A stretch of 64,000 bases of DNA from Megachile rotundata (GCF_050947335.1 NW_027473363.1:622501-686500); one strand, 5' to 3'; positions 30,205-46,951 are shown, counted from the stretch's first letter. The notes: generated by a model from the sequence alone, not told the origin. A program made the numbers and translations.

Positions 30205-33200
30205 TCACACAATTACACAATCACGATCACACAATCACGATCACACAATTACGGTCACACAATCACACAATCACAATCACAAAATCTTACTCAGTCACAC
30301 AATCACACAATCACAATCACAAAATCTTACTCAATCACACAATCACACAATCACTCAATCACACAACCACACAATCACAATCACACAATCACAATTACAC
30401 AATCACACAATCACACAGTCACACAATCCCACAATCACAATCACGCAATCACACAATCCCGATCACACATTCACGATCACACAATCACGATCACACAATC
30501 ACGGTCACACAATCACGGTCACACAACCACACAACCACACAATCACACAATCACGCAACACACAATCACACAATCACACAATCACACAATCACACAATCA
30601 CACAATCACATTCACACTATCACACAATCACACAATCACACAATCTCACAATCACACAAACACATAATCACACAATAACACAATCACAATCACAAAATCA
30701 CAATCACAAAATCGCAATCACACAATCACAATCACACAATCACAATCACACAATCACAATCACACAATCACAATCACACAATCACAATCACACAATCACA
30801 ATCACACAATCACAATCACACAATCACACAATCACACAATCACACAATCAAACAATCAAACAATCACACAATCACGGTCACACAATCAAACATTCACACA
30901 ATCACACAATCACACAATCACGATCACACAATCACGATCACACAATCACGATCACACAATCACGGTCACACACTCACGGTCACACAATCACGGTCACACA
31001 ACCACACAATCACACAATCACACAATCATACAATCACACAATCACACAATCACAGAATCACACACTCACACAATCACACAATCACATTCACACAATCACA
31101 CAATCACACAATTTCACAATCACACAATCACACAATCACACAATCACACAATCACACAATCACAATCACACAATCACACAATCAAACAATCACACAATCA
31201 CACAATCACACAAGCACACAATCACTCAATCACACAATCACACACTCACACAATCACACAATCACACAATCACACAATCTCACAATCACACAAACACATA
31301 ATCACACAATAACACAATCACAATCACAAAATCACAATCACACAATCACAATCACACAATCACAATCACACAATCACAATCACACAATCACAATCACACA
31401 ATCACAATCACACAATCACAATCACACAATCACAATCACACAATCACAATCACACAATCACAATCACACAATCACAATCACACAATCACACAATCACATA
31501 ATCAAACAATCACACAATCACACAATCACGGTCACACAATCAAACATTCACACAATCACACAATCACACAATCACGATCACACAATCACGATCACACAAT
31601 CACGATCACACAATCACACAATCACACAATCACACAATCATACAATCACACAATCACACAATCACACAATCACACACTCACACAATCACACAATCACATT
31701 CACCCAATCACACAATCACACAATTTCACAATCACACAATCACACAATCACACAATCACACAATCACACAGTCACACAATCACAATCACACAATCACACA
31801 ATCAAACAATCACACAATCACACAATCACACAAGCACACAATCACTCAATCACACAATCACACACTCACACAATCACACTATCACACAATCACACAATCT
31901 CACAATCACACAAACACATAATCACACAATAACACAATCACAATCACAAAATCACAATCACACAATCACAATCACACAATCACAATCACACAATCACAAT
32001 CACACAATCACACAATCACACAATCACACAATCAAACAATCACACAATCACACAATCACGGTCACACAATCAAACATTCACACAATCACACAATCACACA
32101 ATCACGATCACACAATCACGATCACACATTCACGATCACACAATCACGATACAACAATCACGATCACACAATCACGATCACACAATCACGGTCACACAAT
32201 CACACAATCACAATCACAAAATCTTACACAATCACACAATCACACAATCACTCAATCACACAATCACACAATCACAATCACACAATCACAATTACACAAT
32301 CACACAATCACACAATCACACAATCACACAATCACACAATCACACAATCACACAATCACACAATCACACAGTCACACAATCACACAACCACACAACCACA
32401 CAATCACACAAGCACACAATCACACAATCACACAATCACACAATCACACAATCACACAATCACACAATCTCACAATCACACAAACACATAATCACACAAT
32501 AACACAATCACAATCACAAAATCACAATCACACAATCACAATCACACAATCACAATCACACAATCATAATCACACAATCACACAATCAAACAATCAAACA
32601 ATCACACAATCAAACAATCACACAATCACACAATCACGGTCACACAATCAAACATTCACACAATCACACAATCACACAATCACGATCACACAATCACGAT
32701 CACACAATCACGATACAACAATCACGATCACACAATCACGATCACACAATCACGGTCACACAATCACACAATCACAATCACAAAATCTTACACAATCACA
32801 CAATCACACAATCACACAGTCACACAATCACACAATCACAATCACGCAATCACACATTCACGATCACACAATCACGATCACACAATCACGGTCACACAAT
32901 CACGGTCACACAACCACACAACCACACAATCACACAATCACGCAATCACACAATCACACAATCACACAATCACACAATCACACACTCACACAATCACACA
33001 ATCACATTCACACAATCACACAATCACACAATCTCACAATCACACAAACACATAATCACACAATAACACAATCACAATCACACAATCACAATCACACAAT
33101 CATAATCACACAATCACAATCACACAATCACAATCACACAATCACAATCACACAATCACAATCACACAATCACAATCACACAATCACAATCACACAATCA

Positions 33201-33360
33201 CACAATCACACAATCATACAATCACACAATCACACAATCACACAGACACACAATCTCACAATCACGCAATCACACAATCACACAATCACACAATAACAAT
33301 CACACAATCACAGTCACACAATCACAATCACACAATCACACAATCACACAATCACACAAT
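30205..33360 (+). repeat. Block duplicated from 8.15 kb upstream, copy 2
   Basis: Partner of 22061-25200. The marker order is preserved, including the rare CGCAACA unit near 30555 and CACCCAATC near 31701. It contains a segment (31741-32370) that is also nearly identical to 49441-50070, so it has taken part in at least two duplications. A long CACAATCACACAAT run lies near 31320-31490. One difference from copy 1 is the 23830-24100 stretch (AACCACACAATC, CACGCAATC), replaced here by CAAAC/CGGTC/CGATACAAC units. Confidence 0.82.
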
Positions 33361-36300
33361 CAAACAATCACACAATCACACAATCACACAATCACACAAT
33401 CACACAATCACACAAGCACACAATCACACAATCACACAATCACACAAGCACACAATCACAAAATCACACAATCACACAATCACACAATCACACAATCACA
33501 CAATCACACAATCACACAATGACACAAACACCCAATCACACAATCACACAACCACAGAATCACACAATCACACAATCAAACAATCACACAATCACACAAT
33601 CACACAATCACACAATCACACAATCACAAAAGCACACAATCACAAAATCACACAATCACACAATCACACAATCACACAATCACACAATCACACAATCACA
33701 CAATGACACAATCACCCAATCACACAATCACACAACCACACAATCACACAATCACACAATGACACAATCACCCAATCACACAATCACACACTCACACAAT
33801 CACACAATCACACAATCAAACAATCACACAATCACACAATCACACAATCACACGATCACACGATCACACGATCACACAATCACACAAGCACACAATCACT
33901 CAATCACACAATCACATACTCTCACAATCACACAATCACCCAACCACACAATCACACAATCCCACAGTCGCACAATCACACAATCACACAATCACACAAT
34001 CACACAATCACACACTCACACAATCACACAATCACATTCACACAATCACACAATCACACAATTTCACAATCACACAATAACACAATCACACAATCACACA
34101 ATCACACAATCACAATCACACAATCACAATCACACAATCACAATCACACAATCACAATCACACAATCATAATCACACAATCACAATCACACAATCACAAT
34201 CACACAATCACAATCACACAATCACAATCACACAATCACAATCACACAATCACAATCACACAATCACAATCACACAATCACAATCACACAATCACAATCA
34301 CACAATCACACAATCACACAATCATACAATCACACAATCACACAATCACACAGACACACAATCTCACAATCACGCAATCACACAATCACACAATCACACA
34401 ATCACAGTCACACAATCACAATCACACAATCACACAATCACACAATCACACAATCACTCAATCACACAATCACACAAACACACAATCACACAATCACAAT
34501 CGCACAATCACAATCGCACAATCACAATCGCACAATCACAATTACACAATCACACAATCACAAAATCTTACACAATCACACAATCACACAGTCACTCAAT
34601 CACACAATCACACAATCACAATCACACAATCACAATTACACAATCACACAATCACACAATCACACAATCACACAATCACACAATCACACAATCACACAAT
34701 CACACAATCACACAATCACACAATCACACAATCACACAATCACACAGTCACACAATCACACAACCACACAACCACACAATCACACAATCACACAATCAAG
34801 CAATCACACAATCACACAATCACACAATCACACAATCACACAATCACACAATCACACAATCACAAAATCACACAATCACACAATCACACAATCACACAAT
34901 CACTCAATCACACAATCACAGAATCACACAATCACACAATCACACAATCACAAAATCACACAATCACACAATCACACAATCACACAATCACACAATCACA
35001 CAGTCACCAACCACACAAGCACACAATCACTCAATCACTCAATCACACAATCACAATCACACAATCACGCAGTCACAATCACACAATCACAATCACACAA
35101 TCACACAATCACACAATCACACAATCACAAAATCACACAATCACACAATCACACAATCACTCAATCACACAATCACACAATCACACAATCACAAAATCAC
35201 ACAATCACACAATCACACAATCACACAATCACACAATCACACAATCACACAATCACACAATCACACAATGACACAATCACCCAATCACACAATCACACAA
35301 TCACACAAGCACACAATCACAAAATCACACAATCACACAATCACACAATCACACAATCACACAATCACACAATCACACAATCACACAATCAAACAATCAC
35401 ACAATCACACAATCACACAATCACACAATCACACAATCACAAAAGCACACAATCACAAAATCACACAATCACACAATCACACAATCGACAATCACACAAT
35501 CACACAATCACAAAATGACACAATCACCCAATCACACAATCACACAACCACACAATCACACAATCACACAATCAAACAATCACACAGTCACTCAATCACA
35601 CAATCACACAATCACAATCACACAATCACAATTACACAATCACACAATCACACAATCACACAATCACACAATCACACAATCACACAATCACACAATCACA
35701 CAATCACACAATCACACAATCACACAATCACACAGTCACACAATCACACAACCACACAACCACACAACCACACAATCACACAATCACACAATCAAACAAT
35801 CACACAATCACACAATCACACAATCACACAATCACACAATCACACAATCACACAATCACAAAATCACACAATCACACAATCACACAATCACACAATCACT
35901 CAATCACACAATCACACAATCACACAATCACACAATCACACAATCACAAAATCACACAATCACACAATCACACAATCACACAATCACACAATCACACAGT
36001 CACCAACCACACAAGCACACAATCACTCAATCACTCAATCACACAATCACAATCACACAATCACGCAGTCACAATCACACAATCACAATCACACAATCAC
36101 ACAATCACACAATCACACAATCACAAAATCACACAATCACACAATCACACAATCACTCAATCACACAATCACACAATCACACAATCACACAATCACACAA
36201 TCACAAAATCACACAATCACACAATCACACAATCACACAATCACGCAATCACACAATCACACAATCACACAATCACACAATGACACAATCACCCAATCAC

Positions 36301-36950
36301 ACAATCACACACTCACACAATCACACAATCACACAATCAAACAATCACACAATCACACCATCACACGATCACACGATCACACGATCACACAATCACACAA
36401 GCACACAATCACTCAATCACACAATCACATACTCACACAATCACACAATCACCCAACCACACAATCACACAATCCCACAGTCGCACAATCACACAATCAC
36501 ACAATCACACAATCACACAATCACACAATCACACAATCACACAATCACACAATCACAATCACACAATCACAATCACACAATCACAATCACACAATCACAA
36601 TCACACAATCACAATCACACAATCACAATCACACAATCACAATCACACAATCACAATCACACAATCACAATCACACAATCACAATCACACAATCACACAA
36701 TCACACAATCAAACAATCACACAATCACACTATCGCGGTCACACAATCAGACATTCACACAATCACACAATCACACAATCACGATCACACAATCACGATC
36801 ACACAATCACGATCACACAATCACACAATCACACAATCACACAATCATACAATCACACAATCGCACAATCACACAATCACACACTCACACAATCACACAA
36901 TCACATTCACACAATCACACAATCACACAATTTCACAATCACACAATAAC
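33361..36950 (+). repeat. Block duplicated from 6.5-6.9 kb upstream, copy 2
   Basis: Partner of 26401-30204, in the same order: CAATGACACAAACACCC (33519), CATACTC (33914; here followed by an extra CTCACAATC), CACAGACACAC (G 34353), a TCGCAC cluster near 34500-34530, CTTACAC near 34565, CACCCAATC (35268), ATCGACAATC (35485) and CACCCAATC (36280). The right end (36370-36950) also matches 27000-27540, including the rare CAGACATTC unit (G 36750 versus 27333, offset 9,417 bp). It therefore carries both a shortened and a full form of that cassette. Confidence 0.82.
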
Positions 36951-37163
36951 ACAATCACAATCACACAATCACAATCACACATTCATAATCACACAATCAC
37001 AATCACACAATCACAATCACACAATCACAATCACACAATCACAATCACACAATCACAATCACACAATCACAATCACACAATCACACAATCACACAATCAC
37101 ACAATCACACAGACACACAATCTCACAATCACGCAATCACACAATCACACAATCACACAATAA
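33519..37163 (+). other. Longest chance open frame (1,214 codons), not a gene
   Basis: This is the longest stop-free stretch beginning with ATG in the window. Its translation is only the octapeptide HTITQSHN with point variants, in frame 0 (start divisible by 3). A second open frame at 35515-38295, in a different frame, overlaps it by 1.6 kb and gives the same octapeptide. That is what an 8-bp unit must do in any frame. The ATG arises from CAATGACAC (C to G in CAATCACAC), and the stop from CAATAAC. There is no domain, splice structure, promoter or codon signal. I judge it non-coding. Confidence 0.92.
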
Positions 37164-39800
37164 CAATCACACAATCACAGTCACACAATCACAGTCACAC
37201 AATCACACAATCACACAATCACACAATCACTCAAACACACAATCACACAAACACACAATCACACAATCACAATCGCACAATCACAATCGCACAATCACAA
37301 TCGCACAATCACAATCGCACAATCACAATCGCACAATCACAATTACACAATCACACAATCACACAATCACACAATCACACAATCACACAATCACACAATC
37401 ACTCAATCACACAATCACACAATCACAATCACGCAATCACAATCACACAATCACACAGTCACACAATCACACAATCACAATCACGCAATCACACAATCCC
37501 GATCACACAATCACGATCACACAATCACGATCACACAATCACGGTCATACAATCACGGTCACACAACCACACAACCGCACAATCACACAATCACACAATC
37601 ACACAATCACACAATCACACTATCACACAATTACACAATCACGCAATCACACAATCACACAATCACACAATCACACACTCACACAATCACACAATCGCAT
37701 TCACACATTCACACAATCACACAATCTCACAATCACACAAACACATAATCACACAATCACACAATCACACAATCACACACTCACACAATCACATTCACAC
37801 AATCACACAATCACACAATCTCACAATCACACAATCACACAATCACACAATCACAATCACACACTCACACAATCACACAATCACACAATCACACAATCAC
37901 ACAACCACACAATCACACAAGCACACAATCACACACTCACACAATCACACAATCACATTCACACAATCACACAATCACACAATCTCACAATAACACAATC
38001 ACACAATCACACAATCACACAATCACACAATCACCCAATCACGATCACACAATCACGATCACACAATCACGATCACACAATTACGGTCACACAATCACAC
38101 AATCACACTCACAAAATCTTACTCAATCACACAATCACACAATCACAATCACAAAATCTTACTCAATCACACAATCACACAATCACTCAATCACACAACC
38201 ACACAATCACAATCACACAATCACACAATCACACAATCACACAATCACACAATCACACAATCTCACAATCACACAAACACATAATCACACAATAACACAA
38301 TCACAATCACAAAATCACAATCACAAAATCACAATCACACAATCACAATCACACAATCACAATCACACAATCACAACCACACACTCACAATCACACAATC
38401 ACAATCACACAATCACACAATCACACAATCACACAATCAAACAATCAAACAATCACACAATCACGGTCACACAATCAAACATTCACACAATCACACAATC
38501 ACACAATCACGATCACACAATCACGATCACACAATCACGATCACACAATCACGATCACACAATCACGATCACACAATCACGGTCACACACTCACGGTCAC
38601 ACAATCACGGTCACACAACCACACAATCACACAATCACACAATCATACAATCACACAATCACACAATCACAGAATCACACACTCACACAATCACACAATC
38701 ACATTCACACAATCACACAATCACACAATTTCACAATCACACAATCACACAATCACACAATCACACAATCACACAATCACAATCACACAATCACACAATC
38801 AAACAATCACACAATAACACAATCACACAAGCACACAATCACTCAATCACACAATCACACACTCACACAATCACACAATCTCACAATCACACAATCTCAC
38901 AATCACACAAATACATAATCACACAATAACACAATCACAATCACAAAATCACACAATCACACATTCACACAATCACACCATCACGCAGTCACACAATCAC
39001 ACAACCACACAATCACTCAATCACACAATCACACAATCACACAATCACACAATCACACAATCACACAATCACACAATCACACAGTCACCAACCACACAAG
39101 CACACAATCACTCAATCACTCAATCACACAATCACAATCACACAATCACGCAGTCACAATCACACAATCACAATCACACAATCACACAATCACACAATCA
39201 CACAATCACACAATCACACAATCACAAAATCACACAATCACACAATCACACAATCACACAATCACTCAATCACACAATCACACAATCACACAATCACACA
39301 ATCACACAATCACAAAATCACACCATCACACAATCACACAGTCACACAATCACACAATCACACAATCACACAATGACACAATCACCCAATCACACAATCA
39401 CACAACCACACAATCACACAATGACACAATCAAACAATCACACAATCACACAATCACACAATCACACAATCACACAATCACACAAGCACACAATCACACA
39501 ATCACACAATCACACAAGCACACAATCACAAAATCACACAATCACACAATCACACAATCACACAATCACACAATCACACAATCACACAATCAAACAATCA
39601 CACAATCACACAATCACACAATCAAACAATCACACAATCACACAATCACACAATCACAATCACACAATCACACAATCACACAATCAAACAATCACACAAT
39701 CACACAATCACATTCACACAATCACACAATCACACAATTTCACAATCACAAAGTCACACAATCACACAATCACACAATCACAATCACACAATCACACAAT
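36951..39800 (+). repeat. Mosaic stretch with several reused cassettes
   Basis: 37000-37750 repeats the CACAGACACAC - TCGCAC cluster - CGGTCATAC - AACCGCAC series also seen near 44.7-45.3 and 50.2-50.75 kb, including the rare ATCGCATTCAC unit near 37694. 38030-38160 holds CACCCAATCACGATC (CCC at 38034; also 51035 and 55704) and a doubled 40-bp CTTACTC sub-repeat. 38370 has the rare AACCACACACTC unit also found at 51361 and 52501. 38505-38580 is a CACGATCACACAAT run. 38960-39800 has CACCATCACGCAGTC, CAGTCACCAACC and CACCCAATC units. Confidence 0.72.
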
Positions 39801-41966
39801 CAAACAATCACACAATCACACAATCACACAAGCACACAATCACTCAATCACACAATCACACAATCACAATCACACAATCACAATTACACAATCACACAAT
39901 CACACAATCACACAATCACACAGTCACACAATCACACAATCACACAATCACACAAGCACACAATCACACAATCACACAATCACACAATCACACAATCACA
40001 CAATCACACAATCTCACAATCACACAAACACATAATCACACAATAACACAATCAAAATCACAAAATCACAATCACACAATCACAATCACACAATCACAAT
40101 CACACAATCACAATCACACAATCACACAATCACACAATCAAACAATCACACAATCACACAAACACACAATCACACAATCACAATCGCACAATCACATACG
40201 CACAATCACAATCGCACAATCACAATTACACAATCACACAATCACACAATCACACAATCACACAATCACACAATCACACAATCACACAATCACTCAATCA
40301 CACAATCACACAATCACAATCACGCAATCACAATCACACAATCACACAGTCACACAATCACACAATCACAATCACGCAATCACACAATCCCGATCACACA
40401 ATCACGATCACACAATCACGATCACACAATCACGGTCATACAATCACGGTCACACAACCACACAACCGCACAATCACACAATCACACAATCACACAATCA
40501 CACAATCACACTATCACACAATTACACAATCACGCAATCACACAATCACACAATCACACAATCTCACAATCACACAAACACATAATCACACAATCACACA
40601 ATCACACAATCACACACTCACACAATCACATTCACACAATCACACAATCACACAATCTCACAATCACACAATCACACAATCACACAATCACAATCACACA
40701 CTCACACAATCACACAATCACACAATCACACAATCACACAATCACACAATCACTCAATCACACAATCACACAATCACACAATCACACAATCACACAATCA
40801 CAAAATCACACAATCACAAAATCACACAATCACACAATCACACAATCACACAGTCACCAACCACACAAGCACACAATCACTCAATCACTCAATCACACAA
40901 TCACAATCACACAATCACGCAGTCACAATCACACAATCACAATCACACAATCACACAATCACACAATCACACAATCACACAATCACAAAATCACACAATC
41001 ACACAATCACACAATCACTCAATCACACAATCACACAATAACACAATCACACAATCACACAATCACAAAATCACACAATCACACAATCACACAATCACAC
41101 AATCACACAATCACACAATCACACAATCACACAATCACACAATCACACAATGACACAATCACCCAATCACACAATCACACAACCACACAATCACACAATC
41201 ACACAATCAAACAATCACACAATCACACAATCACACAATCACACAATCACACAATCACACAAGCACACAATCACACAATGACACAATCACCCAATCACAC
41301 AATCACACAACCACACAATCACACAATCACACAATCAAACAATCACACAATCACACAATCACACAATCACACAATCACACAATCACACAAGCACACAATC
41401 ACACAATCACACAATCACTCAATCACACAATCACACAATAACACAATCACACAATCACACAATCACAAAATCACACAGTCACACAATCACACAATCACAC
41501 AATCACACAATCACACAATCACACAATCACACAATCACACAATCACACAATGACACAATCACCCAATCACACAATCACACAACCACACAATTACACAATC
41601 ACACAATCAAACAATCACACAATCACACAATCACACAATCACACAATCACACAATCACACAATCACACAATCACACAATCACACAATCACACAATGACAC
41701 AATCACCCAATCACACAATCACTCAATCACACAATCACACACTCACACAATCACACAATCACACAATCACACAATCACGCAATCACACAATCACACAATC
41801 ACACGATCACACGATCACACGATCACACAATCACACAAGCACACAATCACTCAATCACACAATCACATACTCACACAATCACACAATCACCCAACCACAC
41901 AATCACAAAATCCCACAGTCGCACAATCACACAATCACACAATCACACAATCACACAATCACACAA
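39800..41966 (+). repeat. 2,167-bp tandem duplication, copy 1
   Basis: Every rare marker in this copy recurs exactly 2,167 bp downstream: AATTACAC (TT 39884/42051), AATCAAAATC (C 40053/42220), CATACGCAC (C 40195/42362), and the CACCCAATC units at 41278 and 41550 (43445/43717). The identical spacing means that no net indel separates the copies at these points. Left of about 39800 the similarity to 41966 is lost. It contains two ATG variants 272 bp apart that open short frames. Confidence 0.92.
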
Positions 41967-44133
41967 TCACACAATCACACAATCACACAATCACACAAGC
42001 ACACAATCACTCAATCACACAATCACACAATCACAATCACACAATCACAATTACACAATCACACAATCACACAATCACACAATCACACAGTCACACAATC
42101 ACACAATCACACAATCACACAAGCACACAATCACACAATCACACAATCACACAATCACACAATCACACAATCACACAATCTCACAATCACACAAACACAT
42201 AATCACACAATAACACAATCAAAATCACAAAATCACAATCACACAATCACAATCACACAATCACAATCACACAATCACAATCACACAATCACACAATCAC
42301 ACAATCAAACAATCACACAATCACACAAACACACAATCACACAATCACAATCGCACAATCACATACGCACAATCACAATCGCACAATCACAATTACACAA
42401 TCACACAATCACACAATCACACAATCACACAATCACACAATCACACAATCACACAATCACTCAATCACACAATCACACAATCACAATCACGCAATCACAA
42501 TCACACAATCACACAGTCACACAATCACACAATCACAATCACGCAATCACACAATCCCGATCACACAATCACGATCACACAATCACGATCACACAATCAC
42601 GGTCATACAATCACGGTCACACAACCACACAACCGCACAATCACACAATCACACAATCACACAATCACACAATCACACTATCACACAATTACACAATCAC
42701 GCAATCACACAATCACACAATCACACAATCTCACAATCACACAAACACATAATCACACAATCACACAATCACACAATCACACACTCACACAATCACATTC
42801 ACACAATCACACAATCACACAATCTCACAATCACACAATCACACAATCACACAATCACAATCACACACTCACACAATCACACAATCACACAATCACACAA
42901 TCACACAATCACACAATCACTCAATCACACAATCACACAATCACACAATCACACAATCACACAATCACAAAATCACACAATCACAAAATCACACAATCAC
43001 ACAATCACACAATCACACAGTCACCAACCACACAAGCACACAATCACTCAATCACTCAATCACACAATCACAATCACACAATCACGCAGTCACAATCACA
43101 CAATCACAATCACACAATCACACAATCACACAATCACACAATCACACAATCACAAAATCACACAATCACACAATCACACAATCACTCAATCACACAATCA
43201 CACAATAACACAATCACACAATCACACAATCACAAAATCACACAATCACACAATCACACAATCACACAATCACACAATCACACAATCACACAATCACACA
43301 ATCACACAATCACACAATGACACAATCACCCAATCACACAATCACACAACCACACAATCACACAATCACACAATCAAACAATCACACAATCACACAATCA
43401 CACAATCACACAATCACACAATCACACAAGCACACAATCACACAATGACACAATCACCCAATCACACAATCACACAACCACACAATCACACAATCACACA
43501 ATCAAACAATCACACAATCACACAATCACACAATCACACAATCACACAATCACACAAGCACACAATCACACAATCACACAATCACTCAATCACACAATCA
43601 CACAATAACACAATCACACAATCACACAATCACAAAATCACACAGTCACACAATCACACAATCACACAATCACACAATCACACAATCACACAATCACACA
43701 ATCACACAATCACACAATGACACAATCACCCAATCACACAATCACACAACCACACAATTACACAATCACACAATCAAACAATCACACAATCACACAATCA
43801 CACAATCACACAATCACACAATCACACAATCACACAATCACACAATCACACAATCACACAATGACACAATCACCCAATCACACAATCACTCAATCACACA
43901 ATCACACACTCACACAATCACACAATCACACAATCACACAATCACGCAATCACACAATCACACAATCACACGATCACACGATCACACGATCACACAATCA
44001 CACAAGCACACAATCACTCAATCACACAATCACATACTCACACAATCACACAATCACCCAACCACACAATCACAAAATCCCACAGTCGCACAATCACACA
44101 ATCACACAATCACACAATCACACAATCACACAA
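41967..44133 (+). repeat. 2,167-bp tandem duplication, copy 2
   Basis: Directly adjoins copy 1, head to tail. By eye the two are nearly or fully identical, which points to a recent event or to an assembly duplication. Similarity ends near 44140, where this copy enters a CACAATCACACAAT run while copy 1 continued into plain octamers. The open frame 41550-42752 crosses the junction between the copies without a change in character, as expected for stop-free octamers. Confidence 0.92.
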
Positions 44134-45609
44134 TCACACAATCACACAATCACAATCACACAATCACAATCACACAATCACAATCACACAATCACAAACA
44201 CAATCACAATCACACAATCACAATCACACAATCACACAATCACACAATCAAACAATCACACAATCACACTATCACGGTCACACAATCAAACATTCACACA
44301 ATCACACAATCACACAATCACGATCACACAATCACGATCACACAATCACGGTCACACAATCACGGTCACACAACCACACAACCACACAATCACACAATCA
44401 CGCAATCACACAATCACACAATCACACAATCACACAATCACACATTCACACACTCACACAATCACACAATCACATTCACACAATCACACAATCACACAAT
44501 CACACAATCTCACAATCACACAAACACATAATCACACAATAACACAATCACAATCACACAATCACAATCACACAATCATAATCACACAATCACAATCACA
44601 CAATCACAATCACACAATCACAATCACACAATCACAATCACACAATCACAATCACACAATCACAATCACACAATCACACAATCACACAATCATACAATCA
44701 CACAATCACACAATCACACAGACACACAATCTCACAATCACGCAATCACACAATCACACAATCACACAATAACAATCACACAATCACAGTCACACAATCA
44801 CAGTCACACAATCACACAATCACACAATCACACAATCACTCAAACACACAATCACACAAACACACAATCACACAATCACAATCGCACAATCACAATCGCA
44901 CAATCACAATCGCACAATCACAATTACACAATCACACAATCACACAATCACACAATCACACAATCACACAATCACACAATCACTCAATCACACAATCACA
45001 CAATCACAATCACGCAATCACAATCACACAATCACACAGTCACACAATCACACAATCACAATCACGCAATCACACAATCCCGATCACACAATCACGATCA
45101 CACAATCACGATCACACAATCACGGTCATACAATCACGGTCACACAACCACACAACCGCACAATCACACAATCACACAATCACACAATCACACAATCACA
45201 CTATCACACAATTACACAATCACGCAATCACACAATCACACAATCACACAATCACACACTCACACAATCACACAATCGCATTCACACAATCACACAATCA
45301 CACAATCTCACAATCACACAAACACATAATCACACAATCACACAATCACACAATCACACACTCACACAATCACACAATCACATTCACACAATCACACAAT
45401 CACACAATCTCACAATCACACAATCACACAATCACACAATCACAATCACACACTCACACAATCACACAATCACACAATCACACAATGACACAATCACCCA
45501 ATCACACAATCACACAACCACACAATCACACAATGACACAATCAAACAATCACACAATCACACAATCACACAATCACACAATCACACAATCACACAAGCA
45601 CACAATCAC
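44134..45609 (+). repeat. Mosaic stretch, TCGCAC and CGGTCATAC cassette
   Basis: Holds a CACAATCACACAAT run with a rare CACAAACACAATC near 44195, a CACTATCACGGTC unit, CAAACATTC, CACGATC units, CACATTCACACACTC, CATAATC, CACAGACACAC near 44718, and a TCGCAC cluster at 44878-44915. Then come CGGTCATAC, AACCGCAC, ATCGCATTCAC near 45277, and a CAATGACACAATCACCC unit at 45485. The 44.7-45.3 part resembles 37.08-37.75 and 50.16-50.76 kb. No gene was seen. Confidence 0.7.
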
Positions 45610-46951
45610 ACAATCACACAATCACACAAGCACACAATCACAAAATCACACAATCACACAATCACACAATCACACAATCACACAATCACACAATCACACA
45701 ATCACATTCACACAATCACAATCACACAATCACAATCACACAATCACAATCACACAATCACACAATCACACAATCAAACAATCACACAATCACACAATCA
45801 CGGTCACACAATCAAACATTCACACAATCACACAATCACACAATCACACACTCACACAATCACACAATCACATTCACACAATCACACAATCACACAATTT
45901 CACAATCACAAAGTCACACAATCACACAATCACACAATCACAATCACACAATCACACAATCAAACAATCACACAATCACACAATCACACAAGCACACAAT
46001 CACTCAATCACACAATCACACGATCACAATCACACAATCACAATTACACAATCACACAATCACACAATCACACAATCACACAGTCACACAATCACACAAT
46101 CACACAATCACACAAGCACACAATCACACAATCACACAATCACACAATCACACAATCACACAATCACACAATCTCACAATCACACAAACACATAATCACA
46201 CAATAACACAATCAAAATCACAAAATCACAATCACACAATCACAATCACACAATCACAATCACACAATCACAATCACACAATCACACAATCACACAATCA
46301 AACAATCACACAATCACACAAACACACAATCACACAATCACAATCGCACAATCACATACGCACAATCACAATCGCACAATCACAATTACACAATCACACA
46401 ATCACACAATCACACAATCACACAATCACACAATCACACAATCACACAATCACTCAATCACACAATCACACAATCACAATCACGCAATCACAATCACACA
46501 ATCACACAGTCACACAATCACACAATCACAATCACGCAATCACACAATCCCGATCACACAATCACGATCACACAATCACGATCACACAATCACGGTCATA
46601 CAATCACGGTCACACAACCACACAACCGCACAATCACACAATCACACAATCACACAATCACACAATCACACTATCACACAATTACACAATCACGCAATCA
46701 CACAATCACACAATCACACAATCACACACTCACACAATCACACAATCACATTCACACAATCACACAATCACACAATCTCACAATCACACAAACACATAAT
46801 CACACAATCACACAATCACACAATCACACACTCACACAATCACACAATCACATTCACACAATCACACAATCACACAATCTCACAATCACACAATCACACA
46901 ATCACACAATCACAATCACACACTCACACAATCACACAATCACACAATCAC
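45610..46951 (+). repeat. 1,342-bp tandem duplication, copy 1
   Basis: The markers ACAAGCAC (G 45630/46972), AATTTCACAATCACAAAGTC (TTT 45898/47240) and CATACGCAC (C 46355/47697) all recur exactly 1,342 bp downstream. One substitution was noted: CACACGATCAC near 46021 versus CACACAATCAC near 47363. The content is a short 14-mer run, CGGTC, CAAACATTC, AATTTCAC, AAAGTC, AATTACAC, ACACATAATC, CATACGCAC, CACGATC, CGGTCATAC and AACCGCAC. Confidence 0.9.

Noticed and set aside
33519..38295. Very long forward open frames (1,214 and 926 codons) as repeat-protein genes
   Set aside because: The octamer has no forward stop codon in any frame, the translation is the same octapeptide in every frame, two frames overlap by 1.6 kb, and starts and stops are single-base variants of the unit.
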